Source: Rotaria sordida (lineage: Eukaryota > Rotifera > Eurotatoria > Philodinida > Philodinidae). From it: a stretch of 64,000 bases of DNA. The translations under genes were made by a program, and so were the position numbers. Position 1 is the first letter of the stretch. The number at the start of each line of letters is the position of its first letter. A model generated the notes under the pieces. That model worked only from the letters and a program-made list of their open reading frames with translations, was not told where the DNA came from and made no database searches. This document shows positions 34,952 through 46,560 of the stretch, piece after piece. The stretch covers positions 1-64,000 of the forward strand of contig CAJNOL010000473.1 in the NCBI GenBank assembly GCA_905250125.1, written 5' to 3'.

Positions 34952-36339
34952 TTGTGCTCAAACTATTTTTCAATAAATGAACGGAAGAAAATAAGTAAAT
35001 ATACAGCGTGATAGAAAACTCCACGGGCTTTCAGAATACGTAATTACTTTTAAATAAATGTATCTTTATAATGACAATAAATGAGAAATACAGACTGAAA
35101 CTTTTTTTTTTGGGGGGTATATATCTATTTCTTTCTCTTTCGTTTATATCCCTTACATGTTTCTAAGAGATGTTGAGTTCAATTTAAAAAGGTGCAGACT
35201 TATTATTAGAAATAAAAACAAGAATTCATAAGAAATGTATCTGATGGATATAGATCTGAGAGTATAGCTGTACCCACATAAGTGTAAGGATATTACTATC
35301 ATCCTATATGTATTAGGCCTAGTCCATGTTACGCAAGTTAATATTCTATTAAGAAACGTGGTTGATTGAAAAATGAATACATTTTTGAAATGTGTATTGA
35401 GTCAATACGCTGTTCAAAATCCCATTTAATTTAGTACACCAAACAAAATTCAATTCGGTTCATGTGTTCAATTGAACTAAAGCAAGCAACACTTCATTCT
35501 GGATTTGGATTGATATATTAAATTATAAGTGAAGATGCACCGTCAATTTAATATGATGTTAATACTATACAAAGTTGATGTGTGTCTTCATTTATAAGTC
35601 AATGTATGAATGAGAATCTAAAATAAAGCGTATTAAATGTCCATTTACTTTTCGACTAACAATATTTCTTAATACAGTATTCACTTCTGTCGTGTGAATC
35701 AGGCCTAAACCTGTAAGTATAAGAATAGGATAAATGGATATAAATAGCAGGAAAAAAAATGCATTAGATATTAATAAGACGCATCGTAAAGAGGGCGTTT
35801 TCTAATATTTATTTGCGTTTTTTATCGAAAAAGACACATTTCAACGCGTTTAAAAATATGCGTTAAATATATAGAGGAAATAGGCGTGCCGAAGAAAACG
35901 CATTCAAATGCAGTTTTTCGTAAATTTTTTTTCATAGGTATCTTTAATCAATACAATAATATAAGTGAGATAAATTCTAGAGATCTTTCTATGTCTGTTC
36001 AATCTCATATTATGTTTGATCCCTATATATAGAAATATCCCGTTCTTGATTATATCGTAAGATAATCTTAATGAAAAGAACAAATAATTTTTTTTCTTTC
36101 AAAACAATCTAGAAAAATATTTTTATATTTTGTTGATCATGTTTTATTTATTGAGTGATTTTCATTTGAAACACAGCGAAGACTTTATTATCAAGCATCT
36201 TTTTAGAAAAGTAAATTTAAATAAATAGAGTGAACATTTTGATTTTCTGTAAATAAAAAGAAGCCTTTTTTCTCTTCTTTTGAATACGTCTTATGTAAAT
36301 AGTCCTATGACAAGGAATTGATGTGATGCGTCCACGTAG
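34952..36339. other. Intergenic
   Basis: AT-rich. Several AACGCATT/GCGTTTT words recur at 35780-35930. Nothing else recognised. Confidence 0.4.
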
Positions 36340-37360
36340 GAAAAAAGTGGTCAAATTTCAGATTATGATCAATTATTTTGTGAATAAAAATCAATTAGAA
36401 TGCCACGATTTTAATCAAATTTTAATCAAATTTTTTATTTGAAGAAATCGATTATAACCGATTTTTGAGTTCTAATCCATTGTAATCGATTTTTTAAGAT
36501 TAAAAAACTGATTAAAATCTGATTACAATCGTGCCGTATTAATCTATATTTATAGACAAAAAAAATCTACGAAAATCAAATTTTTCGGATTTCATTTACA
36601 CCGAATACCAGTTAATCAATTTTAATCCATTATTACCTGTTAATCAGTTTTAATCTGTTATTACTTGGTAATCGATTCTAATAATACACATCCAATTGGT
36701 TACTTTTCGAGATTCGAACACCATATCTTTAGTTTTCCATGGTTATTTAGATTACTTATGTTCATAATTATGAATTTGTCACTGAGCTAAAGTCACTCAG
36801 ATAAGATAAAGTTGAAACCCCTAATACAAATTATTTCGAATTGAGATGGTGTAATTACATCAAAAATCGGTTACATTTTAAAAATCTGTTGTAACTGATG
36901 TTTTCGGATTCAAATCGATTAAAATTGATTAATTTACATGATATGGTTTAGTTCCAGTATTTAACCAAAAACAGATTAAAACTGATTGTCTATAATTCGA
37001 ACCGCTTGTAGAGTGTCCTGACAATTGTAATCGTTTGCTCTCTGTGGTATGTAGCTTAAATCAACAATAGAGAGAAATTTTCATGTAAAAAAATGTCTAA
37101 AAATCGAATTAAAATCGATTTTTAAAGATTTGTTTGGTAGAATCTGACTTTGTCGGATTATTTTCAAAATCAGATTTAGTGGATTTGATTAATAATCTGT
37201 TTTTTCAGATTTCTCTGGGATAATCGATTTTAATAGATTATTTTCGGATAAAATCTATTATAATTGATTATGTTGTCAACTTTAATCAGAAATTGTCATG
37301 TTTAATCGATTTTTTTGTGTTTTTTTGTATAAAAATCCATTTAAATCAGATTTTTAGCCG
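36340..37360. repeat. AATCGATT-rich degenerate repeat block
   Basis: About 1 kb in which AATCGATTTTAATC, TTAATCAGATT, AACCGATT and similar words recur on both strands, with no strict period. A smaller block of the same kind is inside the peptidase intron (about 8515-8615). It looks like a diffuse array of self-complementary 8-12-mers, not a coding or satellite sequence. Confidence 0.6.
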
Positions 37361-38477
37361 TTTTCTACATAGGATCTTGGTGAAGAATCTTATTTAAAAA
37401 TTTTTCTCTAGCCACTTGAGAGTAACTAAGGAGAAATAGCTGATTTTTATGATTTGCAAGTTATTTACATCACGAAAATCATTAAGGATTATCACAATAA
37501 ATCGGAATATTTGGAAGAGTATGTTAGTTAGTATTCATCTAAAGCCTGTTTATATGTTAACGTATCAATCGACGTTTCAAGGATGGTACAACAATGATTT
37601 TACCAACGCATACATAAGATATCAATAGTTTTTGATAATCTACAGTTGATAGTTCACTCGGTCTGGTGCGTGGATGAGGTAAGAGGGAATAACCAAGTCT
37701 TCATTACTCTGAAGTACAAGGAAATTACGGTACTTCACTCGTACTTCGAACTACTGAAGTCTCATTTTTTTTATCTCTTTGAGATGAGTGACGTCATCGA
37801 GCTGAATAAGCGCTCTGTTTATATTTATTGCCTGCATAAAACTTTGAAAGCGTTCGTATAGCAAAGCCTCCCGATTCTGATCGATTGCAAAGTGCATAAC
37901 CCATGCAAAAAATTTGATGAAAAACCAGAATAAACGCGATTAAAATGATGCTATTTAATTTTGATTGACATCCAATTGTTCAGGTTTAAAGATAGATTTC
38001 AATTTATTTTAGTCTTTATTAATCGATTAATATTATCGTTTTTCTCTTTTTGCTTACGTGGGAAAACATCCATGTAAAAAGAAATCAAGTTCGAGCTGGG
38101 TGGCCCAACAGAAATTTAGGCTCATTCAGCTCGGAAGAAAAATCTCTCGGAACCGGGTGACTCGTTTCGAGGCCTGCTTCGCACCACACCTCACAGTTCA
38201 ATGAAACTCAAATGCTGTCTAATTGAAAAAAATAATTTCGACATCTTAGAAAAATTGGTAATTTGTTTCTATATTTTCCAAGACTTCGTGGAAAATTTTG
38301 AGATTTAAACAATTTTTGACAATGTTTATGAATATTCCTCTATAGAATACTATCGTATGAAATCTATTCATTTAAAATCAGAAACAAGAAAATAAATCAA
38401 ATAATATATTTTCTAGAAGAAAACGAAGCATTGGAGAGGTGATAAAAATGTGACTTTATAATAAAACCAAAGATTAC
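37361..38477. other. Intergenic
   Basis: No convincing gene. A 71-codon ORF at 37646-37861 (plus) resembles nothing I know. Confidence 0.4.
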
Positions 38478-38651
38478 CTGATACGGATGATACGTATCTA
38501 TGATGGCATTGAGTTTTGTGCAAACGTTTCTACATGATAGTAGAATTGTTTTTGGTTGAAGGTTATCGAGAATGTGATAAACCAATTCGATCGGTAATGT
38601 ATGAAGCGATAGAACCATCTTGTCAGAGGTTGATGCTGTTGCTTGCGACAT
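38478..38651 (-). pseudogene. Isolated F-box exon, truncated paralogue
   Basis: Residues 1-58 encode an F-box (LHTLPIELVYHILDNLQPKTILLSCRNVCTKLNAI) closely like the start of the F-box protein at 55584. It ends at a good donor (CAG|GTAATC). Downstream on the minus strand I find no exon resembling the rest of that protein. In the intact gene the same region has no intron. This is either a truncated duplicate or a gene whose second exon is too diverged to see. Confidence 0.6.
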
Positions 38652-40537
38652 GAATATGTTTCACTTAAATGTGTGTGCTTTGAGATATTTTGTTATCTTA
38701 TAAGTATTCTTGTGTGTGTGCGTTATGTGTCGTCGAATATCTTGTCGAGATTCAATTTCTTATCTCTATATGTAACTACCAAGGTGTGATAAGAACGACG
38801 TAATAAGAACTTTTGATAGAAGTAGTTACATATCATCTTGGAAAGAGACAAACTAAAGGTTTCAAAGACAATGGAGACTTAACGGACAGATGTGATGAAT
38901 AAATGCAATTATTTTCATATTAAAAGAAATATTATTTCTTTTTAAACCCAAAGATTGGCTTTCATAGTACTCTATTTAGTCTTAATGTCATGCCATTCAG
39001 CAATATTCTCAACTCTAATGAAACATTTTATTTTATATATTCATTTGATACATGTAAATCAACATACACTTTCTTTTCAATAAATAGATGTAAGAAAACA
39101 AAAAAGAAGACAAAATCACAATGAGATTGATACATTAGAAGATAACAGAGAAAATATTGATATTCATTTTAAATGTGAAGATCAGATGAAATATTTTGTA
39201 TGATTATATTGAGTTGCTTAGAAAGAATAGAATATTCTCTTCTAAGAATTTGATTAAAGTCATCAGTTGATTTTAATTGAATACAATTCAACAATAAGAA
39301 TTAGAGCTTGACAATTAGGAAAACTGAAACATATTTCAAAGATAAAGAGGAAAGAATATGTAAGAGTGATTCATTCATTATCTAGAAATAGAATTAATCA
39401 AAGAATATATATATATACGTCACTGAATAATTCAAGATATGACATGTCCATTCGATTGAAGTTGCTGCGGGTGGCGCTTCGGAGGAGCGCCGACGAGCGA
39501 CTTACCGTTCATTTATAAAAATCACATGAGCTTTTCTTGAGTAAAGCTTTCAACCAAATGTGGAATATTTTTCGAAAGAGCTCCGCCAATTGCAGTCCAG
39601 ACTATGGATGTCATATTTCCATTACCGTCACTGGTAAGTGGTAAGTGGTAAGTAATAAAGATTATGATGTGGAAATAAATACTTGATGGGTAAACTCATT
39701 ATTGCTCACTGTTAAATATAATATTTTTCAGTTATAAAAACACTTACTGTTACCTTAGTAAGCGTAAGTGAGAGTAATAGCAATATAATACCCCTAGTTT
39801 AGGCGACTGATTTCAACACATTATTAGTGTTCCATAAAAGCCAAAAACAGCCATGTATGATGAAGAAATCGCGAGCACACTGTATTTTTCGAATTTGAGA
39901 TTCACAATCTTGCTCTTGGTAATCGTAAAACATGTAAGATTTGTTCAGACTGAGCTGGCTGTAGCATCACACATATCGACAATTTATCTGGCACTGATTC
40001 TCGAAATGAATAGAATGGATTCAGTCGAGGGTCAAGCGAGTCGTAGCGGCGAGCGTTACTTGTTCATAATCAAATAAATTGACGAATATTTTATAACCGT
40101 ACGAAGAAATTCCATAGAAAATATTGTTCATTTTCTTCAAAACATCTTATCGAGTCAAATACCAAATTTCTGTATTCTATAGCATGTTGACTTAGAAAAA
40201 GCACAGACTTTGTATATAAATGCGTAGTCTCTCGCATGGACATCCTTGCATGTCTGATTTACTTGCGTACAGACGCAAGTCTTCGCAAAATTTTGCCGAT
40301 GTTCATGCCAAGGTAAGTGAAGTATGTTTATGAACCCACAAGTCAAGATGCTCATATGAACGCCCAAGAATTTCGCATGCAAACTCTTCCGAAATAAAAT
40401 GTATTGAGTGGGAATGCATGTTTGTATTTACACGTGTAAAACTCAAAGAAGTAAAACTTTTTTGCATACGGGTTTCTTAGAAAATCGTGCGCTTCCACTC
40501 ATTGTCAAGATTTTTGCAATTGACTAGGAAGCAAACT
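38652..40537. other. Intergenic
   Basis: Contains a GC-rich hairpin GGCGCT-TCGGAGG-AGCGCC at 39473-39491, a short GGTAAGTGGTAAGT direct repeat at about 39632-39655, and TGCATG/ACTTGCG-rich sequence at 40200-40430. No gene recognised. Confidence 0.4.
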
Positions 40538-40911
40538 GGGTGTGGGTGAGCGGCTCGGATGTGTGGGTGTGAGTACCGGTGTCGGTGTAGGCGTGGGTGT
40601 TGGATTTGATATTGAGTGTTGGTGTGCATGTGAGCATGGATGTGTATGGGTGTGGGTGTTCTATACTTTCTCCGATACCTCACACACCCAAACCCCACTC
40701 ACACCACACCCCACCCACACCCCACCCACATCCATACCCACACCCACATCCACACCCACACACCCACGCCCACGCCCACACCCCACTCACACCACACCCC
40801 ACCCACACCCCACCCACATCCACATCCATACCCACACCCACATCCACACCCACACACCCACGCCCACACCCACACATCCACACCGATACCACCCATACCC
40901 ACACCCAATTA
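40538..40911. repeat. TGTGGG/CCCACA hairpin 9, the largest, with a duplicated arm
   Basis: G-rich arm 40538-40660 (GGTGTGGGTGAG...GGTGTGGGTG), spacer TTCTATACTTTCTCCGATAC, then a C-rich arm to 40911. Within the C arm a unit of about 97 bp beginning CCCCACTCACACCACACC occurs twice in tandem. Long open frames rich in His, Pro and Thr across it are artefacts of the repeat. Confidence 0.88.
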
Positions 40912-42600
40912 ATCACATAGTATAAACTTTATCGAGCAAGATTTGTTATTTCACATTCTTAAGCTAATTAAAATTCGAGACATCTCGAAAGTTTTGTACA
41001 ATGATTAGAGAACTTAGTTTTAATATATAACTCAATATCCTATGACTATTAGTGACATGATATTATAAGATAATCTATAAAGTTTTAAGTTACGTAAAAT
41101 TTCTTGCAATGCGCTTTGCATACGATTTTTCACGCGGTCATGTACCACTATAGACTAACATTTTGACACAAGATCATAAAAGGATTTTTGACTGGTCTTA
41201 CCCCAGTTTGTTTCACTTGAGATCAACAATAAATAGTATTTAGTACCATTAAATACAAATATCAATCATTTACCAAAATGCATTAGTACAAAAATGAAAA
41301 TTCACAAAAACTTTTTAGTGCGGTCCTGTAAAAGGTCAAAACGTGGAACTCAAGAGAATCTGAAACTGTTATAAATTTATAGTATATCGTTAAAATTTTC
41401 GAATTGTTACTCTCCTTACTTCTTCCTTACGCGTCATTTATCAAATTTATTGAATATTTTTATAATATGAATACAATAGACTCAAAATGTAAAATTTATA
41501 AAGAAACATTGTCAATAACGATTCATATGTAGCGTTTTCTATTTGAATATTGTTTACTTTTATAATGAAAGAAGAGGAGGGGACGAGCAGCTGAAAAACT
41601 TCGACTGAAACTTACACTCACTGTTGTTTTCTTCGAAAATATACATGAGTTCCACAAAGCTTAAACATATGAGATTTAGACCACGAATAAGAGTTTACAG
41701 AGTTTTGTAATAATATGACTATTGATACTAGTTACCGAGGTAAATCATTTCCACAATCGCATCATATTGGGTTTTTATGGGAATTTCTTGATAGTATGGA
41801 TGTTAATTTTATTCTCCTCCATCCACACTCTCAAGGTTTTTTTCTACTTTCTCAGTAGTTCACACGGTTTGCCAACAAAAAATGATCTTGTCATGCGATA
41901 GACTATCACATTTTGGATCCATCGACTTATTTTGAGTTCATCAGCAAATCGATCCTGATGAAATGAAAGGATCTTTGCACAATGGATGATCTAATCTAAA
42001 GGATTTCGAAAAATTTTCTCAATGTTTCAGTACTCTACTGCATTTGAGCAGAGCAAACGATCTCATTAGTCGATAATCCATGAAAGTTGGCATCGACTGA
42101 TATTTGTTTCATATGTGGACAAACAAATGGAAAAACTATGTAAAGAAATAAGTTTGGTTTAGACTAGTAGAGTTTACTGGTTTGGGTAGTTTTTGAATTT
42201 TTCTTAGTGAAAATTGGTCTAATAAGAAGCATGAATGCGTCTGCTGTCCAGTTGTGTTGGGTATCTGCGTAAAAATTCAGTAGAAAATATGACGCTTTTT
42301 GAGTAAAATGTGGATCGTGTTTGATTGGTTACCTACATCTCGAATCTAATTATGTTCATGGTAACTTCACATCGATAAATTTTTACTAGCACTGACAACA
42401 GTGTGAAAGTCTTATTTCATGCGACGAAAATAATCAATGTCAATTTATTATTCAAAAACAATTTTTACAACATACATACTCAAAGCTTGATTTTGTTTCT
42501 AATGACTAATTGTTCTTGTAATTGCACAACTTCAAAGAAAAGCAAATTTTTTACACTCACATCTCACTTAAACTATGTGGTTAGCTTTGTATGTTGATTC
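40912..42600. other. Intergenic
   Basis: AT-rich. I see no gene, RNA or repeat worth naming. Confidence 0.45.
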
Positions 42601-42683
42601 CTTCGTGTAGACAAGTGGTTAAGTCGAAAGTATCAGGAACTTTTACCCACCAGGGTACGTGGGTTCGATCCCCACCACGCAAC
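42601..42683 (+). tRNA. tRNA-Leu(CAG)-like gene, type II, imperfect acceptor stem
   Basis: Folds as a long-variable-arm tRNA. The D stem is GAC/GTC around AAGTGGTTAA. The anticodon stem AAAGT/ACTTT closes the loop ATCAGGA (T33, anticodon CAG, G37). The variable arm is TACCC-ACCA-GGGTA and the T arm GTGGG-TTCGATC-CCCAC. A box (TAGACAAGTGG) and B box (GGTTCGATCC) are intact, and a TTTTT terminator follows at 42712. The acceptor stem CTTCGTG/CACGCAA has mismatches at pairs 1-72 and 3-70, as if one base were inserted, and the D stem lacks the usual GCC of Leu tRNAs. It may be a tRNA pseudogene or a diverged gene. Confidence 0.7.
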
Positions 42684-43006
42684 TTCATCAACGACGCTAT
42701 CTAACCACTTCTTTTTATAGTCGAGCTAGTAATGATATTTAATTTAGCAAGGTAGTTGCTTGAATGATAAGGTTAGATATCTGAGTATAAGACATACCTA
42801 CAATGCAAAAAAAATAACAAATAAACGATTTTGCTTTTATTTTCTTTTCACACAGTTAGATATTATTCTAGCATTCAAAAATAATCATGTGAAGTGTTCA
42901 GTTACATTTACTCAAATGAAAGCGATTATTTCGAACAAATTTATTGAACTATCGAATGAAAATTCTTTTTTTTGACAAGAAACATGATTATGTTGCCTTT
43001 CCTTAA
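42684..43006. other. Intergenic
   Basis: Short AT-rich spacer between the tRNA-like gene and MITE copy 2, with the Pol III terminator at 42712-42716. Confidence 0.5.
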
Positions 43007-43333
43007 CTCTTTGAGTCCGGGACTTTTTTTTTTAACTAGAAGTATTTATAATTTCAAATCAATGTTTATCTCTTTGAGAGCGACAGTTCTTTCTCAAGAA
43101 ATGTTACAGACTTGATCCATGTGTGAACTCATCAGATAATATGCTGATTACCTGAACTATTAAGGGACAATCCATAATGATCGGTAATTATAGATAATCT
43201 TCATCGCACAAATATCCTAAATACAAATATTCATGCAATTTATATCATTAAATAACTAAAACACCATGTTTTTCAAAGATATTCAGCGCGCAAAATCTCA
43301 GGACGAACATGTTCGTCGCCCGGACCCAACGGG
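43007..43333. mobile_element. piggyBac-type MITE, copy 2
   Basis: 327 bp, ends CTCTTTGAGTCCGGG (left) and CCCGGACCCAACGGG (right), flanked by a perfect TTAA on both sides. The last 90 bp (from ATATCATTAAATAACTAAAA to the end) match copy 1 at 3852-4399. The interior differs and lacks the long internal palindrome. Non-autonomous. Confidence 0.82.
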
Positions 43334-44999
43334 TTAATAAAAGTAGGAAACACATTTCTGTGGATGTATTCGCATTTCATTGATATCACTGATTTTTCAA
43401 ATGTTGTATATAATGCTTTATAAGAGAGAAATAAAAAGATGAAATAACTTTTGAAGAAAGTGTTATTACACTCAAAGTCGTTTGTGTTTTTTACTACGAC
43501 AATGGGTGGTATCTATGGCTAAAAGTTCATTGAAATTCAGGGATATTACCTTGAGAGATTCTCTCATGAGATGAAAACTTATGTCATCTACAAATTACAG
43601 TCACGTTATTAACAGTTAAAGCAAAATTTTGATTAAAATACTTTAACTTATATACTGGTTCTCATTATTCAAATCGTAAAATACAAAATTTGTAACAAAT
43701 TAAATTTTTCTTATGAAAATGAAAAAACTTTTCAACTTCAAAATTAATCGAAAAATTTTAATGTCATAATACTTGAACCTAATTTTTTACGTTCGTAAAG
43801 GAGACGTGGCCAGATAGAAATCGCGAGCATGTAATTAACTGGAACCAGAACCTGAAAAAATCTGATTCGATAACAGCTAGATAGCAAAAATAGTCTCTTT
43901 TGATTGTTTATCTTTGCCTAGGCAACAAGGCCACAAACTTATTCTGTTTCGTATGACCCTTTCTTCAATGGAAGGGATGATAGATTGAACTATAATCAAT
44001 ATAGAAAGAGTTTGATGTCGCAGGCTAACATACAGCGAGGTTTTATTAATTATTAAATATGCTTCACTTAATCTCTGTGTAATACAGCTTTTCTCTATTC
44101 ATCACAATTATGCTAATTGTATTTATAACAATGGATCATTCCTATGTGACACAATTCTTTTATTCCGTACTCTCTTTAACTTTCTTATTTTTCTATAGTG
44201 ATGTGAGATAAATATTAGCACTAAAACCTGGTAGTTATTAACTATTAATGCTCAAAATATTATATTAGCGGTATATGGGTGCCAGATCTGGTGGTCCTCA
44301 TACCCACACACATACTCACACTCTGACACCCACAACGGAGGTTTTTAACGTTGTTTTGACATCAGTTATTGTAAACAAAGGCTGTCGATTATGAGTATAC
44401 TCGTTTATAATTTAAGAAACTGTAGTTCTTGTTCTGTATTGGAAATTTGTTCTTTTTCTTCGATAAGTTTTGGATAGTTGGTTGGAAGTTTTGTCGCTTT
44501 GGATGTGCACAAATCAATTGAAAACAGATCGATTTATACGCTTTTCATACACATCAATCTTCTACTCTAAACTCTCACCTCTCAGCAATCGATCAAGTGA
44601 AACAATAGAATTAAAATAATAAAAGAACGCAGAGTTAATTTCATTGATGCGTTTCGTATTATTTATTAATATATTGAAATACTCATCAGGACTCAGCATT
44701 GCAAATAAAATACAAACAACAAGAGCAAAGAGAGAAAAAACAAAATTAAAAATGAAATGTTTTTTGGAAGGCAAAACGTATGTTTTCAAAAAGAAGAAAG
44801 AAGGGGCAGGAGTGGCTCCAGGATTTTAGAGATGTGATGACGGTTTCTAAATTATATCATCCGAGGTAGTATGAATTTTTATTGAAGTAAATAAAGTCGT
44901 ATGTTCATTCTCTTAAAATTCTTTATTCCGTTTTTATGTAATAAATCTATCAATTCATGAGCAGAAACAACTTTTTTTGAGACAAATTTTAGCAGTAAA
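43334..44999. other. Intergenic
   Basis: AT-rich with hairpin 10. A 75-codon minus ORF (44562-44789) begins with a possible membrane segment (FNFVFSLFALVVCILFAML) but has no recognised relatives and no clear gene context. Confidence 0.35.
44270..44333. repeat. TGTGGG/CCCACA hairpin 10 (degenerate G arm)
   Basis: GGTATATGGGTGCC, spacer AGATCTGGTGGTCCTC, then ATACCCACACACATACTCACAC and GACACCCACA. Confidence 0.55.
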
Positions 45000-45500
45000 A
45001 TCTAAAAACCAATCGACGGTTAGATTTTCTAAATTCATCAATCACAGTATCAACAATTCCATCTAAATCTAGATAAATATACATCATAGCTAATCCATAG
45101 AGTCTTGTTTCCAACATGGTCGAACGTTAATAAGTCTTCAGTAATTTGAAGATAGAGAATGTTCGTTCTATAGTTGCTGTTATCACTGGTAGAGTTGCAA
45201 AGATTTTCAATAAAACTTTCATGTCTGCGTAAAACGCTTCAGAACAAGCAGGATAGGCAACAGTTATTGTATCTGGCAAAAATATGTGTTCTTTAAGTTT
45301 CATTTTGATTGTAGTTGTATTGCTAGTTGAAGGAGGTGACAATGTAGTGAAACTAGTTTCTGCGACAATTTTTCTGTTCATCTTTTTTTCATAACATAAA
45401 TTCAGATTTGATTTAAGAAACTGAATGAGGTAAAAATTTTTGATAAATTTCAATTGCTGAAGCTAAATCATCATAATTTTTGTCAGCAATATATTGTGGA
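45000..45500 (-). pseudogene. hAT transposase C-terminal remnant
   Basis: The stretch MKVLLKIFATLPVITATIER followed by TFSIFKLLKTY matches the hAT dimerisation domain pattern (LPV..AT.ERSFS.LK.IKT). An in-frame TAA replaces the Leu expected after KTY. The reading then goes on with RSTMLETRLYGLAMMYI and further typical residues. Upstream, an earlier stop and a frameshift interrupt the block starting at about 45497 (YIADKNYDDLASAIEIYQKF). No zinc finger, DDE core or element ends were found, so it is a dead 3' fragment. Confidence 0.75.
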
Positions 45501-45613
45501 AATTATTATATATTTATGTCATATTGTAATTGTGTTATCCTTCTATCTTCTCTGCTACCTTTAAGTGTAAACTTGTGCATACATAGTTTATTTTGTGCCT
45601 TCCTATAGTCATT

Positions 45614-45655
45614 TCCTGATGATGACAATCGATAATTGACGAAAGTTCGAAATAA
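45614..45655 (+). other. Hammerhead-like motif typical of Penelope-like retroelements
   Basis: CCTGATGATGACAAT, loop, ATTGACGAAAGTTCGAAATAAA. The CTGANGATG...stem...CGAAA layout resembles the degenerate hammerhead/hairpin signature seen near the ends of Penelope-like elements. The stem is GACAAT/ATTGAC with one A-A mismatch, and one extra T follows the CTGATGA core, so cleavage activity is doubtful. No reverse transcriptase is nearby. Confidence 0.4.
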
Positions 45656-46480
45656 AAATAATAATTTTCATTGAAAATTTATAATACTTTTCCTTGCAGT
45701 ACTTTACTCAATAATAAATTATATTTTTCCAAAGACATCCAAATGTTACATTAAAGAAGACGGTCCTAAAAATTTAATTTCCTTAGCATATTCTTTTGCA
45801 TATTTCGATTAGCATGTACGGGAGAGATTAGATCTTTCTAAGAAAGTGTTCAAAACATCTGGTAAAACAATTAAATTACTCTCTTATAATTGAGATTTTA
45901 TCTTGGTTTTACTTTGAACATTGTAAACTTTTATTTGTTATGGCTTAATTTTGAAGTATTTTTGAATAAAGCGTCGACAAATAGTAGTTATGACTAATCC
46001 CGTTCTTGTACCTGCCGCTATTACCCGTCCGAGCGGTTTATTGAACATTTCAAACCGTATTTTAACGGCTAAAGCTGACATTTGGTTAGTTTCACTATTG
46101 CAAGGTATAATTTTTTTAGTTGAAACATTACAGAAACATTTTAAAAATTTTCGCCATCATTTCGATTCTCAGGGGAGTGGTAGTCGCCGGATCACCAAAA
46201 TGATGGATTCCTCACTGGAAAGGGGCTATGTTATAGGCTATATCCAGTTTGAATCACCGATATTTGATTGAAATGATTCATGCCGAAATATTTTTAAAAA
46301 AAGTGTTTATTTGAAGTATTACGTAATATGTTAATTAAATGTACATTTATCAATTTCACTGAATTTCTGAATTTAAATAAATAGTTTTAAATGAATACTA
46401 TCATAATTTTTAATTCAGTAACTCTAAAATATTATTATCCATAAAACAAGGTTCAAATCATTTTATTCACTTACGCATAA

Positions 46481-46560
46481 GTGAGTGTGGATGTTGTTGA
46501 AGAATACACCCGCGCCACCCACACCCATGCCTCACACCTACACCAATATCCACGTCCATG
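46481..46560. repeat. TGTGGG/CCCACA hairpin 11
   Basis: GTGAGTGTGGATG, spacer TTGTTGAAGAATA (the TCTTC spacer in reverse), then CACCCGCGCCACCCACACCC and more C-rich units to about 46560. Confidence 0.65.

Noticed and set aside
40542..40925. Up to 127-codon ORFs on both strands
   Set aside because: Same cause: open frames of the large TGTGGG/CCCACA hairpin, with no protein-like composition.
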